Notes under the pieces: generated by a model
Told to the model about the DNA's origin: nothing
Databases searched by the model: none
What the model saw: the letters and a program-made list of their open reading frames with translations, nothing else
Assembly: GCF_013359755.1 (NCBI RefSeq)
Contig: NZ_JABMCJ010000085.1
Location: 1-64,000, forward strand
Length of the DNA: 64,000 bases
Source: Tardiphaga robiniae
Lineage (GTDB): Bacteria; Pseudomonadota; Alphaproteobacteria; Rhizobiales; Xanthobacteraceae
Direction of reading: 5' to 3'
Part shown: positions 53,417 to 63,072 of the stretch, piece by piece
How the letters are laid out: each line of letters starts with the position of its first letter
Position numbering within the stretch: the stretch's first letter is position 1
Program-made: the position numbers and the translations under genes

Positions 53417-54724
53417 CTAGTTGCACTTCGCGCCCTGCATCCCGCCCTTGATCCAGTCAATCGACTTCACGCCTGGAGGAGGGTTGACGCATTCAGCGGC
53501 GAAGTACTCGATATCAACCAGGTCAACCCGCTTCAGATCCGGATTGTATTTGGTCCGGCTGATTGCGATCGGCTGGATCGCCTGATGGCCGTCGGCGAGC
53601 TTCATCTGAATGAGTCCGCCGGGCGATGGCCACTCCAGGCCGGTCATTGCCGCGACCAATTCATCGGTCGAAGGCTTCTTGCCGCCGTTCTTGCTCATCG
53701 CCTTCTCGGCTGCGGCCTTCAATCCCAAGATAGACTGGGTCATGCGGTAGGCCGCCTGAACCGGATAGACACCGTTGGCCGCCTCGTACCCTTTGAAAAG
53801 CCAATCGTTCAGCGGTGATTTCTGCGACATGAGACCATAGGCACCGCGTGCGCCGATGATGGTGCCGTCAGGCATTTTTTCGCCGAGCGGCGGCAACACG
53901 TGGTCGGCGGCACTGAACACGAGCTGGCTGCGCTTCGGCAGCCCACGTGGGGCCGATTGCAGGACGAATGCCTGCAGATCGCCGCCCCATAGGCTCGAAT
54001 AGACCACGTCCGAGCCTGCCCCAACCAGCGCAGAGATTTCGGTGCCGTATTGACCAGCGCCGAACTTGGGCAGCAAGTCGGTCTGAATCTTGACGTTGGG
54101 ATAGAGCTGCTGGGCGGCGGCGATGAAGTCGGCCCGGCTGTCCTGCCCCCAAGCATAGTCCTGGTTGATAGCCGACAACGTGTCCATCTTGACGTTTTTG
54201 GCCTTCATGTACCTGATGAGGCCAACGTTATCCATCGTCGCGTGGGCGGCGGTGCGAAACACATAATTGTATTTGGCTTCCTCGAAGATGCGCGGTGTGC
54301 CGCAATCCATCAGGACCAGCATCTTTTTCAACTCTTCTGCGATAGGCGCTACCGCCAGGCAGTCGCCTGAGCCGATATAGCCGAGCACGACGTCAACATT
54401 GTCGCGTTGATAAAGGTTACGCAGTTCCTGCACCTGCTTGGTGGCGCCACCGTTCTCGTCGATGATCACGGGCTCGATCTTGATGCCGCCGAAACCTGCC
54501 TTTTCGTAAGGTGAAGGAGCGGCGCCCTTGTTCAATTGATCGATGACGAATTGAGCGCTGTTGCGGGCGGGAACGCCAAAACTGTCTGCGGCCGGTCCGG
54601 AGAGGAACGTCACGATACCGAGCTTGAAGGATTCTTGCGCAGATGCCGGCCCCGCCGGGGCGAGTGATGTTGCAGCGACAGATGCAGCCAAGACAGCCCA
54701 ATGAGCCCGCCAAGAATGGTCCAT
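53417..54724 (-). CDS. ABC transporter substrate-binding protein
   Basis: A 435-residue protein with a signal peptide (1-28, ending ASAQ). ESFKLGIVTFLSGPAADSFGVPARN and VDVVLGYIGSGDCLAVAPIAEELKKMLVLMDCGTP fit the Peripla_BP_6/HAAT type. ATG 54724 has GGAGG six bases upstream. It starts the leftward second liv operon. Ligand unknown, possibly the P450 substrate or its precursor. Confidence 0.92.
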   Translation of the reverse strand: MDHSWRAHWAVLAASVAATSLAPAGPASAQESFKLGIVTFLSGPAADSFGVPARNSAQFVIDQLNKGAAPSPYEKAGFGGIKIEPVIIDENGGATKQVQELRNLYQRDNVDVVLGYIGSGDCLAVAPIAEELKKMLVLMDCGTPRIFEEAKYNYVFRTAAHATMDNVGLIRYMKAKNVKMDTLSAINQDYAWGQDSRADFIAAAQQLYPNVKIQTDLLPKFGAGQYGTEISALVGAGSDVVYSSLWGGDLQAFVLQSAPRGLPKRSQLVFSAADHVLPPLGEKMPDGTIIGARGAYGLMSQKSPLNDWLFKGYEAANGVYPVQAAYRMTQSILGLKAAAEKAMSKNGGKKPSTDELVAAMTGLEWPSPGGLIQMKLADGHQAIQPIAISRTKYNPDLKRVDLVDIEYFAAECVNPPPGVKSIDWIKGGMQGAKCN

Positions 54725-54929
54725 TATTTCCTCCCCATATATCGGCGGCTTTTCCGCTCGATTATTCCGCGCCATTTGATTGTAACCGGCGTCGGCCGTC
54801 ATTGTCGCGAGTCTAGGCAATCTTCCGGAGCGCGTCTATACGCGCTCGCCGAGAACAGAGGACTGGGAGCCGTGCCCGATTGTCCGGCTGTACATGTTTG
54901 CGCCTTGACGCAACTCCCGTAAGCACCGG

Positions 54930-55331
54930 TTATAGATTCAGCGTCAGGGCCTGCTGTACCATCAGCGTATCGACATATTGCGTCATGCGCACGATCTTTC
55001 CGTCCCTCATCGCGTAGAGATGAGCAAAGTTGGCGCGCATGGATTTGCCCGTGGCCTTGTAGGTGCCGGAATAGACGCCGAAGGCGGCGACGCGGTCGCC
55101 GTCTTCGAGGTAGGTGTGCACGTCGGCGCGGTAGCGGGTCCACTCGGTGGCGAGGCGCCGAAAGACGCCTGCCACGATGGCCTCCGGCCCGACATAGGTT
55201 CCAGCATAAGGGAATCCCTCCGCTTCGGTCCACTCCGCATTGGGTGCGAGAACGGCCAGCAGGTTGCGGCCGTTCTCGTCCGATGATGACCCTTCATAGG
55301 TGGCGCGGATCAGATCGAGATTGGCGCCCAT
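54930..55331 (-). CDS. SnoaL/NTF2-like protein
   Basis: A 133-residue protein: LIRATYEGSSSDENGRNLLAVLAPNAEWTEAEGFPYAGTYVGPEAIVAGVFRRLATEWTRY and FAHLYAMRDGKIVRMTQYVDT. It shares the W-E-GFPYAGTY-G block of the ketosteroid-isomerase-like group. Function unknown. It is one base after the MBL gene on the same strand. Confidence 0.87.
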   Translation of the reverse strand: MGANLDLIRATYEGSSSDENGRNLLAVLAPNAEWTEAEGFPYAGTYVGPEAIVAGVFRRLATEWTRYRADVHTYLEDGDRVAAFGVYSGTYKATGKSMRANFAHLYAMRDGKIVRMTQYVDTLMVQQALTLNL

Positions 55332-55332
55332 C

Positions 55333-56226
55333 TCAGCCCCACTTCATCTCGCCGGTCGCAACCTTGGAACCAATGTCGAGCGCAACGCCCATCCCCAGGC
55401 CAGGGAAGCGGGCTGCCATGGCGCTCTTGAGCGTGGCCGAGTCCTTGGCCTTCGCCAGTTCTTCCTCAAAGGCAACAAGGTAAGCCTTGGTGTGCGCAAC
55501 GCCCGAAAGGTCGGTGGGAGACTCCGGCGTCATGTGGCCGGGCACGACGATCGCCGGCTTGCGAGCGGCAATCTTGTCGAGGTTAGCGACCCACGCGGCA
55601 CGCTGTTCCTTTGTCGGTGTATCCGCAGTCCAGACATACACGCCCGCAAAGATCATGACCCCGCCAAACACCGCGTTGAGCGACGGCACGAACAGATAGC
55701 GCCGGTTAGTGAGGCCTTCAGCATCGACGATCTCGATGGTCTCACCATCGACGCTGAACGTCTTCTTGTCGAAGACATCGGGGACGACGACGTCGGCGAG
55801 CGTCTGCGGGCCATTCTCCTTGAGCTGCGGACCCCAGACGGCGAGCTTTTTTTCCACACTGCTCTTGATGGTGGCCACCGTCTCCGGTGCGGCAATCACC
55901 TGCACCTCGGGGAAAGCGGTCTTGATCGGCTTGAGGCTGAAGTAATAGTCCGGGTCGGATTGGCTCACATAGATGGTGGTGAGCTTCTTGCCGGTGGCCT
56001 TGATCGCGTCGGCTACGGCCCGGCCGTCGGGGTAAGTAAAGCCGCCATCGATCAGGACAGCCTCGGAAGCGCCGGAGATGAGCACAGGGGCGCGAAAAAA
56101 GCCCTTTTCGCCGGCGGGAATATGTTTCCAGGAAAGCCCACCGGCTGCATGGAGCTCCTCGGGAGCAAAGACAGCAGCCGTTCCGGCAGCGAGGGTGGTC
56201 TTCATGATGTCTCTCCGCGTGAACAT
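55333..56226 (-). CDS. MBL-fold protein with degenerate metal site, Tat-type signal
   Basis: A 297-residue protein with a TRRDIMK Tat-like N-terminus and MBL-fold strands (VLISGASEAVLIDGGFTYPDG). Where HxHxDH is expected it reads YVSQSDPDYYFSLKP, so three of four first-site ligands are gone. VVPGHM remains later. It may have a different metal use or only a binding role. AGGAGA precedes ATG 56226. In an operon with the SnoaL gene. Confidence 0.8.
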   Translation of the reverse strand: MFTRRDIMKTTLAAGTAAVFAPEELHAAGGLSWKHIPAGEKGFFRAPVLISGASEAVLIDGGFTYPDGRAVADAIKATGKKLTTIYVSQSDPDYYFSLKPIKTAFPEVQVIAAPETVATIKSSVEKKLAVWGPQLKENGPQTLADVVVPDVFDKKTFSVDGETIEIVDAEGLTNRRYLFVPSLNAVFGGVMIFAGVYVWTADTPTKEQRAAWVANLDKIAARKPAIVVPGHMTPESPTDLSGVAHTKAYLVAFEEELAKAKDSATLKSAMAARFPGLGMGVALDIGSKVATGEMKWG

Positions 56227-56301
56227 AGATATCTCCTGTTGATGAATGGATAAGTTCAGGCCGCCTTCAGTCCCGCGAACAGGACCTCCTTGTTGATCAT
56301 C

Positions 56302-56904
56302 TCAAGCGTTCGCAAAGCGACCCTCCGATATGAGTTCTGACAGAGGCTTGCGCGAACTCGGCTGCTCACGCGCCTGCAGAGGCTCCGGAAGCTGCGATTT
56401 ATCGCCCGGGCGGCCGATCGCAATGGCGGCTTCGATCCGATACCCCGCAGGCACGTTGAGTTCCTTCACAGCTCTTTCGAAATCGACGCCAACCATCCCA
56501 TGGGCCTGCCAGCCCGAGCGGGCGGCCTGCAATGCGAGAGAGCCCCAGGCGGCTCCGGTATCGAAAGAGTGGCTGCGCGATGGGATATCCTGTTCAGCGC
56601 CGGGCGGACGCATCATGGGATTGGAGACGGCGAACACCAGTGCAGCTGCATTCTTCGCCCAGCTCTGGTTGAAGGGGTTCAGAAGACCGACAAAAACGTC
56701 CCAGTGGGCAGAACCGCGCTGGGCATAAATAAACCGCCAAGGCTGCGAGTTGTAGGAGGACGGCGCCCAGCGCGCGGCCTCGAACAACGTCAAAAGGTCG
56801 GTCTCGGAGATCGCCTCGTCAGTGAACGCGCGAGGGGACCAGCGATCGAGAAACAACGGGTCGATGGCGTGGCCGGCAGCGCGGGAATTGGCAATCGTGG
56901 TCAT
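56302..56904 (-). CDS. Nitroreductase family protein
   Basis: The 200-residue protein has the FMN site RWSPRAFTDEAISETDLLTLFEAARWAPSSYNSQPWRFIY (21-60), the family start. DTGAAWGSLALQAARSGWQAHGMVG and the late AAIAIGRPGD complete the fold. It reduces nitro or quinone groups with NAD(P)H. It is on the same strand as its neighbours. Confidence 0.9.
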   Translation of the reverse strand: MTTIANSRAAGHAIDPLFLDRWSPRAFTDEAISETDLLTLFEAARWAPSSYNSQPWRFIYAQRGSAHWDVFVGLLNPFNQSWAKNAAALVFAVSNPMMRPPGAEQDIPSRSHSFDTGAAWGSLALQAARSGWQAHGMVGVDFERAVKELNVPAGYRIEAAIAIGRPGDKSQLPEPLQAREQPSSRKPLSELISEGRFANA

Positions 56905-56968
56905 AAGAAACCTTTCATCCGGCTATGTTGGTAACGGAGTGCGTTCGTTCTGGCTGATGCTGGAGAGC

Positions 56969-57604
56969 TCAGGCCGCTTTGACTTGCGCCAGCAGCGCGT
57001 CGAGGTCTCCGAACAAAGAACCCGCTGCGATGGCGCGCGTCCCTCTTTCGTCGGACAGAACCAGGGCCGGCACGCCATTAATACCGATGGTCGTCATCAA
57101 CCGACGTCCCCGCGCGATTCGATCTTCATTGGCAGATAGCAGTGCCGGATCAGGCGCTTGGAGACGGGAGGCAGCACCTGCAAACCCAGCTCCGGCCAAC
57201 ACGCTGGTCACCAGCGGTAGCGAGGCGACATCTCGGCCATCGACATATCGGGCCTCCTGAATCAGGCTTAGGGCGTCGAGTTCCCGCGCTTCGTCCTCCA
57301 GGGCGACGGCGGTGAGCGCCAGGGTGGCCGGTCCGGAATCGAAGCGCGATCCAGCAATTAGTACCTTGTGCCGATAGGCTTCCGTGAAGCGCTGTCCTGA
57401 TAGGCGGGCGATCTTTTGGTCATTTGACCAGGCATAAGCGGCAAATTGATCATCCATGGTCCGGGCACCGTGGTCGGCAAAGAGGCCGGTGGGGACCGGC
57501 GTGACCACGAGGCCTGCATCGCGCAGCCGGCGGGTTGCGGGGGTGGCGCCGTAACACCAACCGCAGAGCGGGTCGAAAAGGTATACGGCCGATTGCATCG
57601 CCAT
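56969..57604 (-). CDS. DsbA-family protein
   Basis: A 211-residue thioredoxin-fold protein with the redox motif LFDPLCGWCYGATPA (CGWC near residues 12-15) and a helical insert, ending in VPALVLSDERGTRAIAAG with the cis-Pro. No signal peptide, so a cytoplasmic DsbA/HCCA-isomerase-like enzyme. ATG 57604 is the likely start; 57625 would add seven residues. Divergent from HxlR. Confidence 0.87.
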   Translation of the reverse strand: MAMQSAVYLFDPLCGWCYGATPATRRLRDAGLVVTPVPTGLFADHGARTMDDQFAAYAWSNDQKIARLSGQRFTEAYRHKVLIAGSRFDSGPATLALTAVALEDEARELDALSLIQEARYVDGRDVASLPLVTSVLAGAGFAGAASRLQAPDPALLSANEDRIARGRRLMTTIGINGVPALVLSDERGTRAIAAGSLFGDLDALLAQVKAA

Positions 57605-57719
57605 TGGCTTGCCTGCCTGGTTCATATCGAGACCAAAACTGATTGTCAGACTTGGTTCGCTCGTCGATATGCAATAGCCATTGAGAGTAACTGCGCAAGA
57701 AGTCACCAAAAAATGCCTT

Positions 57720-57737
57720 AGTCACCGCGGTGTGACT
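57720..57737. promoter_or_regulatory. HxlR-type operator
   Basis: AGTCAC-N6-GTGACT inverted repeat between the divergent DsbA-like and HxlR genes, 13 bases before the HxlR start. Likely binding site of the HxlR protein. Confidence 0.6.
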
Positions 57738-57749
57738 TGTTGGCTGCAA

Positions 57750-58154
57750 ATGGGAGCGCCAGGTGTGAGAGACAACTTTGAACATCAGGAAGACCTGCAA
57801 GGCGCGCAGGGGTGTCCGATCCGGGATGTGCTCAACCGCATCGGAGATCAATGGACTCTGCTGGTGCTGGGCGCGTTATCGAAGAAGACGCTGCGCTTCA
57901 ACGAATTGAAGCGGGAGATTGGCGATGTCTCCCAGCACATGCTGGCGAGAACCTTGAAGCGGCTCGAAGAGGATGGCTTGGTGTCGCGGACATTGTTTCC
58001 AGTTATCCCACCGAGAGTCGACTATGCCCTGACGCCGCTTGGACAATCGTTGCTCCAGCCACTCGATATTTTGATCGCTTGGGCAAATGCCCATCATCGA
58101 GTGATATTAGATGCTCGGCGCAACTATGGCCGGGGTCATGTCGAGGGGGCCTGA
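57750..58154 (+). CDS. HxlR-family transcriptional regulator
   Basis: A 134-residue winged-helix protein: CPIRDVLNRIGDQWTLLVLGALSKKTLRFNELKREIGDVSQHMLARTLKRLEEDGLVSRT. Full HxlR domain, with a single Cys near residue 22 in the position used for redox or electrophile sensing by some HxlR members. Likely controls the divergent DsbA, nitroreductase and MBL genes. Confidence 0.9.
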   Translation: MGAPGVRDNFEHQEDLQGAQGCPIRDVLNRIGDQWTLLVLGALSKKTLRFNELKREIGDVSQHMLARTLKRLEEDGLVSRTLFPVIPPRVDYALTPLGQSLLQPLDILIAWANAHHRVILDARRNYGRGHVEGA

Positions 58155-58323
58155 TCAACGAGGAATGTCTGCTCCAGCGCAGCACCAGCTTGGTCCTTTT
58201 CCGGATTTCGCCTGACGATCCTTCAAAGGATTCTTGAAGGCTTGGGAGAGGTGCGCGCTTGAGGAGAAGACACGGGCGAGGGCTATTCAATAGTCGTAAT
58301 TCGAGAGCAATAGCTGCGACTAT

Positions 58324-59913
58324 CTACCTTTGATCCTCGCGTATAAGTTCGGCCGCTTTCTCGGCAATCATCAGCACGGCTGCCATGGTGTTTCCGGAGA
58401 CCTGAGTTGGCATGATGGAAGCATCGACAACACGAAGCCCGGTAATTCCACGAACCTTTAGACGCTCGTCAACAACGGCATCCGCCCCATGACCCATTCG
58501 GCAAGTGCCGACCGGATGATAAATGGTCTGCCCGTTGGACCGGGTGAAGGATAGCCAATCGTCGTCTGTCTGCACTTCGGGGCCGGGACTCGTTTCAAAG
58601 GAGATAAATTTTTTGATCGGGTCTTGGTCCATAATTTTCCGAACAAATTTCATTCCATCGATCAGAACCTGCTGATCCACCCGCGAAGCCAAGAAATTTG
58701 GACTGATCTTCGGCGGCTGCATTGGGTCGGGAGATTTGATGTGAATAGTGCCAACCGATTCCGGGCGTAACTGAGTGACACCGACTGTCATTCCAGGCCG
58801 GTGATCCAGAACACGATCGGCAGCGTTCGCGTAGCTCGCGTGCATAAAGAAGTACTGCACGTCAGGTGAGACCAGTTCAGGGCGCGTCCGAACAAAGCCG
58901 TATGCAAGCGCGGTCGCCAGGGACAAGATGCCTTTTCTGGTAAGAAAATACTTCGCGACTGCGCGAGCGAGAGGTAGGCCGCGGGTCTGCTCGTTTAGCG
59001 TAATCGGCTGATTTATACGCCAGTTCATCCGTGTGCAGAAATGATCGGCATAGTTCGCGCCGACTCCAGGCAAGGCATGCAAAACATCGATTCCTGCTTT
59101 CTTCAGGACGACCGGATCACCGATACCTGATAGCTCCAATATCTGCGGAGTTTGGACAGCGCCTGCGGATAAGATGGTTTCGCGGCTATGAACACACTCT
59201 GTGATTCCACCACGAATGAATTCGACGCCGGTTACCTGATTTCCAGATATAAGAAGCCGCTTTACATGAGCCCCTGTAAAGACCGTTAGATTTTTCCGTT
59301 GCCGGGCCGGCTTGAGATATGCCGAAGAGGCACTCCAGCGACGTCCGTTCTTCTGATTCGTCTGGTAGTATCCGAAGCCCTCCTGGGATGCTCCGTTGTA
59401 GTCGGCGTTTCGAGCGTAGCCGGCGTTTGTCGCCGCAGTGATAAACGCTTCTGCAAGAGCTGGCCGTTCGCTCAGTTCGACGACGTTGAGCGGGCCGCCG
59501 TTTCCGCGAAACTCGTCTTCGCGGTGAAAGTTTTCGAGCTTCTTAAAATACGGCAGTACGTCAGGAAAGCTCCAACCGCGATTGCCGAGTTGCGCCCAAG
59601 TGTCGAAATCTTCTGCTTGGCCTCGGACGTAAAGCATGCCGTTGATCAGGGTGGATCCGCCTAGACCCTTGCCTCTCGGAATAACGATAGAGCGATTATT
59701 TGTCGAAGATTCCGGCTCGGTGCTAAAGCGCCAGTTGAACTTGGCGTTTGTCAGTAGTTTGCCGAACCCGGCTGGAATGTTGAGCCAGAAGCCACGGTCC
59801 TCGCCTCCCGCTTCAAGCAGAAGAACCCGGATTTTTGGGTCTTCGGTGAGTCGATTTGCCAGCACGCATCCGGCCGTACCGCCGCCGACAACGATGTAAT
59901 CGAACTCATCCAT
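58324..59913 (-). CDS. GMC-family FAD-dependent oxidoreductase
   Basis: A 529-residue protein with FAD loop VVGGGTAGCVLANRL (8-22), GKGLGGSTLINGMLYVRG near 80-97, and YHPVGTCRMG near 466 with the catalytic His. These are choline-dehydrogenase-like (BetA/AlkJ) signatures. It oxidises an alcohol to an aldehyde, which the aldehyde dehydrogenase encoded next can take further. AAGGA precedes ATG 59913. An operator of the GntR set lies 28 bases upstream. Confidence 0.93.
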   Translation of the reverse strand: MDEFDYIVVGGGTAGCVLANRLTEDPKIRVLLLEAGGEDRGFWLNIPAGFGKLLTNAKFNWRFSTEPESSTNNRSIVIPRGKGLGGSTLINGMLYVRGQAEDFDTWAQLGNRGWSFPDVLPYFKKLENFHREDEFRGNGGPLNVVELSERPALAEAFITAATNAGYARNADYNGASQEGFGYYQTNQKNGRRWSASSAYLKPARQRKNLTVFTGAHVKRLLISGNQVTGVEFIRGGITECVHSRETILSAGAVQTPQILELSGIGDPVVLKKAGIDVLHALPGVGANYADHFCTRMNWRINQPITLNEQTRGLPLARAVAKYFLTRKGILSLATALAYGFVRTRPELVSPDVQYFFMHASYANAADRVLDHRPGMTVGVTQLRPESVGTIHIKSPDPMQPPKISPNFLASRVDQQVLIDGMKFVRKIMDQDPIKKFISFETSPGPEVQTDDDWLSFTRSNGQTIYHPVGTCRMGHGADAVVDERLKVRGITGLRVVDASIMPTQVSGNTMAAVLMIAEKAAELIREDQR

Positions 59914-59939
59914 TGCTAATCCTTGCGCAGCTAAGCATG

Positions 59940-59961
59940 TTATTTGTTATAACACATTACA
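59940..59961. promoter_or_regulatory. GntR operator copy 1 (TTATTTGTTATAACACATTAC)
   Basis: Core TTGTTATAACA inverted repeat, upstream of the GMC gene. Copies at 60044 and 63093 match over about 20 bases. Confidence 0.75.
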
Positions 59962-60022
59962 AAAAAATGAGTTTGCCGTCAACGGAGCTCGCGCGGCGGC
60001 TCGCTCTAACGGCAGAGGCCTA

Positions 60023-60066
60023 TTGACAGAGGCGGAAATCAAGTTTTATTTGTTATAACACATAAC
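60023..60066 (+). promoter_or_regulatory. Promoter and GntR operator copy 2
   Basis: TTGACA (60023-60028), an 18-base spacer and TATTTG form a sigma70-like promoter. The operator with TTGTTATAACA core (60044-60066) covers the -10 and start region, so binding would repress the NIPSNAP-ALDH genes. Confidence 0.7.
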
Positions 60067-60092
60067 ATCAAGCTGCGCGGGGGTGATTGTTG

Positions 60093-60425
60093 ATGCTTTT
60101 TGATCTCAGAACCTACGGAGTAAGGCCAGGTACGATTTCAAATCAGCTGGCCCTCTACCAAGCGAATGGCTTTGAGGTGCAGCGCAAATACCTGGGCGAT
60201 CCACTTTTTTACGGAGTTGTGGAGACCGGTGATGTCAACTCTTACGTTCATCTCTGGCGTTACAAGGACGCAGCCGATCGAGAAGCACGTCGGTCCGCGC
60301 TTTATCTCGACCCGGCCTGGCTATCTTATCGACAAGCAAGTGCAGCTGCTGGATTCCAGACTGCTCAGACCAATACTTTGCTGAAGCCCGCATCTTTTTG
60401 GCTGCCTGGTGAAGGTGAGGCCTAA
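60093..60425 (+). CDS. NIPSNAP-family protein
   Basis: A 110-residue ferredoxin-like protein: LFDLRTYGVRPGTISNQLALYQANGFEVQRKYLGDPLFYGVVETGDVNSYVHLWRYKDAADREARRSALYLDPAW. This is the NIPSNAP/dimeric alpha-beta barrel type. ATG 60093 follows a GGGGG run; TTG 60087 is also in frame. Such proteins often accompany catabolic enzymes as small-molecule binders or isomerases. Confidence 0.88.
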   Translation: MLFDLRTYGVRPGTISNQLALYQANGFEVQRKYLGDPLFYGVVETGDVNSYVHLWRYKDAADREARRSALYLDPAWLSYRQASAAAGFQTAQTNTLLKPASFWLPGEGEA

Positions 60426-60554
60426 CCTCACGACCGCGGGCAAAGACAGCTCGATGTTTTCGTAGCTCTTGCGAATGGGCGGCGATCCACAGCTTCGCAC
60501 ACTAACATTTTTAGCAGAATTTCGGCCAGAGTGCCGCCGCCTGGAGAGCAAGCA

Positions 60555-61991
60555 ATGAACTACGGAACACCGCAGCTATTGATCGGCGGCAAATGGTCTG
60601 ATGGATCTTCAGGCCAAGGGCAAGCTGTGATCAATCCGGCTAATGAAGAAGTCTTGGCGCGGGTTCCGCATGCCGATATCGGCGATATGGACCGAGCGCT
60701 AACGGCAGCACAAACAGGTTTCACTGTCTGGTCTTCGATGACTGCGTACCAGCGGCAAGAGATTATGGAGAGAGCGGCGCGCCTCATTGAAGAAAGGCGC
60801 GAGCAGTTTGCGACCGTATGCAGTCTTGAGATGGGCAAGCCTATCCGCGAAAGTCGTATGGAAGCTGATTTCGTCGCCGGTGTTACTCGATGGTACGGCG
60901 AAGAGGGCAAGCGGGCTTACGGCAGAGTGATCCCCAGTCGTATTCCAGGCGCCCGACAGCTTGTTCTCAAAGAACCCGTGGGTCCGGTCGCTGCATTCAC
61001 CGCGTGGAATTTCCCGGGAACAAACGCGATCCGCAAAATTGCCGGCGCTCTTGGAGCCGGGTGCTCGATCATCATCAAGCCGTCGGAAGAAACGCCGATG
61101 ACTGCTGTCCTGATCGCAAAAGCGTTTCAAGATGCGGGATTGCCTGATGGTGTGATCAACATCATTTTCGGCGAACCTGACTTGGTATCGCGTCATCTTA
61201 TTGCATCTCCGATTACGCGAAAGCTAACGTTCACCGGGTCCGTTCAGGTTGGCAGGCACCTTCAGAAGCTGGCAGCGGAAAGCCTTATGCGCTGCACTTT
61301 GGAGCTCGGCGGCCACGCACCGGTCCTGATCTTTGATGACGCTGATATCGAGCTTGCTGCTAGTCAAATGGTTGCATCAAAGTTTCGCAACGCGGGCCAA
61401 GTCTGCATTTCGCCGACGCGCTTCTACATCCAACGCAAAGTATATTCAGATTTCGTGGATGTATTTGTCGAGAAGGTCAGAACCCTCAAAGTCGACGATG
61501 GTATGAAAGACGATACCGACATGGGTCCCCTCGTAGCCGAGCGCCGGCTTGGCGTAATGGACCGTCTGGTCCAGGATGCCGTAAGCCGAGGGGCGACGGT
61601 CGCGACCGGCGGCGAGCGTATTGGAAATCGCGGCTTCTATTACAAGCCGACGGTGCTGAGAGACGTTCCGGAAAACGCGGCGATTATGAATGACGAGCCC
61701 TTTGGGCCGCTGGCTCCGATGACGCCTTTTGACGAAGTGGACGAAGCCATTAGCAAAGCCAACCGCCTGAGCGTCGGTTTGGCCGCTTATGCGTACACTC
61801 GCAACAACGCGACCGCCGAGAAACTGACCAATCGCATTAATGCTGGTGTTCTTGGAATCAACAATTTCGCGGTCGCGCTCCCGGAAACGCCCTTCGGTGG
61901 GGTCGACGAGTCGGGCTACGGATCTGAAGGCGGAATCGAGGGTTTGGAGGCATACCTGCGAACCCGCTTTGTTACGGAGGTTCGGACCTGA
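60555..61991 (+). CDS. NAD(P)-dependent aldehyde dehydrogenase (succinate-semialdehyde type)
   Basis: A 478-residue ALDH with NFPGTNAIRKIAGALGAG (near 152), the general-base Glu in LELGGHAPVLI (near 255) and the catalytic Cys in NAGQVCISPTRF (near 289). Layout and SSADH-like N-terminus match GabD-type enzymes. It oxidises an aldehyde to an acid, probably the product of the GMC enzyme. GGAGA precedes ATG 60555. Confidence 0.93.
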   Translation: MNYGTPQLLIGGKWSDGSSGQGQAVINPANEEVLARVPHADIGDMDRALTAAQTGFTVWSSMTAYQRQEIMERAARLIEERREQFATVCSLEMGKPIRESRMEADFVAGVTRWYGEEGKRAYGRVIPSRIPGARQLVLKEPVGPVAAFTAWNFPGTNAIRKIAGALGAGCSIIIKPSEETPMTAVLIAKAFQDAGLPDGVINIIFGEPDLVSRHLIASPITRKLTFTGSVQVGRHLQKLAAESLMRCTLELGGHAPVLIFDDADIELAASQMVASKFRNAGQVCISPTRFYIQRKVYSDFVDVFVEKVRTLKVDDGMKDDTDMGPLVAERRLGVMDRLVQDAVSRGATVATGGERIGNRGFYYKPTVLRDVPENAAIMNDEPFGPLAPMTPFDEVDEAISKANRLSVGLAAYAYTRNNATAEKLTNRINAGVLGINNFAVALPETPFGGVDESGYGSEGGIEGLEAYLRTRFVTEVRT

Positions 61992-62116
61992 CCATGGTTC
62001 GCCGCTTCTAGCCACCTTCGGCTTGGCCAAGCGGCGTGATCGCGAGTGTGCTATTCTTAAATGGTTAAAGTCCACCGCCGGTCGAATCATAGCGGTGCCA
62101 TGGGAGCTGCACCGTA

Positions 62117-62824
62117 ATGTCAATGCAATCAGATACCCCCATCGACTTGCGCCCGACTTGGGATTCCAAGCTTACGAAGGAAAACCTGAGTGAACTAGCC
62201 TATGTGGCGTTGCGCGAGGCTTTGATGCGGGGGAATCTGCTTCCGGGAGAGCGGTTGTTGCTGCGTCCCATGTCGAAGCGTTTCGGCATCAGCGCGACGC
62301 CGATGCGTGAAGCGTTCTTGCGGTTAGTCTCGATAAACGCTCTTCGACTCGATGCCCGGGGCACGGTGTACGTGCCGACCCTTTCGCGTGCCGAGTTGAT
62401 TGAAATTCGGAACATCCGGATGGATCTGGAGGGTAGGGGGGCTGCTGAAGCTGCGCGAATTGCAACCGCAACGGAGATTGACGCCTTAGAAGCGATCCAT
62501 GCCAGAATTTCGGCTTGTCATAAGACAGAGTCTTTTGCTGAAGCTGTAGAATACAACACTCAGTTTCATGTTGAACTATGCCGAATGGCTCGGCTGCCGA
62601 TCCTCCAGGATATCATTGAAAATCTTTGGGTCCGCTGTGGTCCGATTTTATCTCACCTCTACGACGGCGGCTTACCGGACTGGAACCCACATCCGCACGA
62701 AAACGTGCTGCTTACGCTCCGTTCGCGAGATCCTGAAGGATGTAGAGCAGCGATTCAGAAAGACATCGAGAACAGTGGGCACGGACTTCTGCAATACGTA
62801 TCCAATGCTGACTCCGCTTCCTGA
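62117..62824 (+). CDS. GntR-family transcriptional regulator
   Basis: A 235-residue protein with wHTH (LSELAYVALREALMRGNLLPGERLLLRPMSKRFGISATPMREAFLRLVSINALRLDARGTVYV) and an FCD domain (IRNIRMDLEGRGAAEAARI...YNTQFHVELCRMA...). It is the likely binder of the three TTGTTATAACA operators around it. Confidence 0.9.
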   Translation: MSMQSDTPIDLRPTWDSKLTKENLSELAYVALREALMRGNLLPGERLLLRPMSKRFGISATPMREAFLRLVSINALRLDARGTVYVPTLSRAELIEIRNIRMDLEGRGAAEAARIATATEIDALEAIHARISACHKTESFAEAVEYNTQFHVELCRMARLPILQDIIENLWVRCGPILSHLYDGGLPDWNPHPHENVLLTLRSRDPEGCRAAIQKDIENSGHGLLQYVSNADSAS

Positions 62825-63072
62825 ACTTTTGCGTTCGGTTTGCTGAAGAGCCAAGCCTAACGCCGCCCCGCGATCTGTTGCGCAAAGGGAAAGCACCGGC
62901 AAAGCCACCGTTTTTCTCTGCGCGGAACCATGATCAGGCGTGAGCGATCGACGTAAATCGTCCGTATCGCGTCCCGAACTGACAGAAGCGCACGCAGATA
63001 TGCAGCATTCCCCGGAATGTAGTGCCGCCGACTAGCCATCCCGCCAAAACCGCCGAACTCAGTAGGTAGCAA

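Noticed and set aside
62857-63072. A 71-residue leftward frame before the last promoter
   Set aside because: No recognisable family and no ribosome site; it is probably non-coding.
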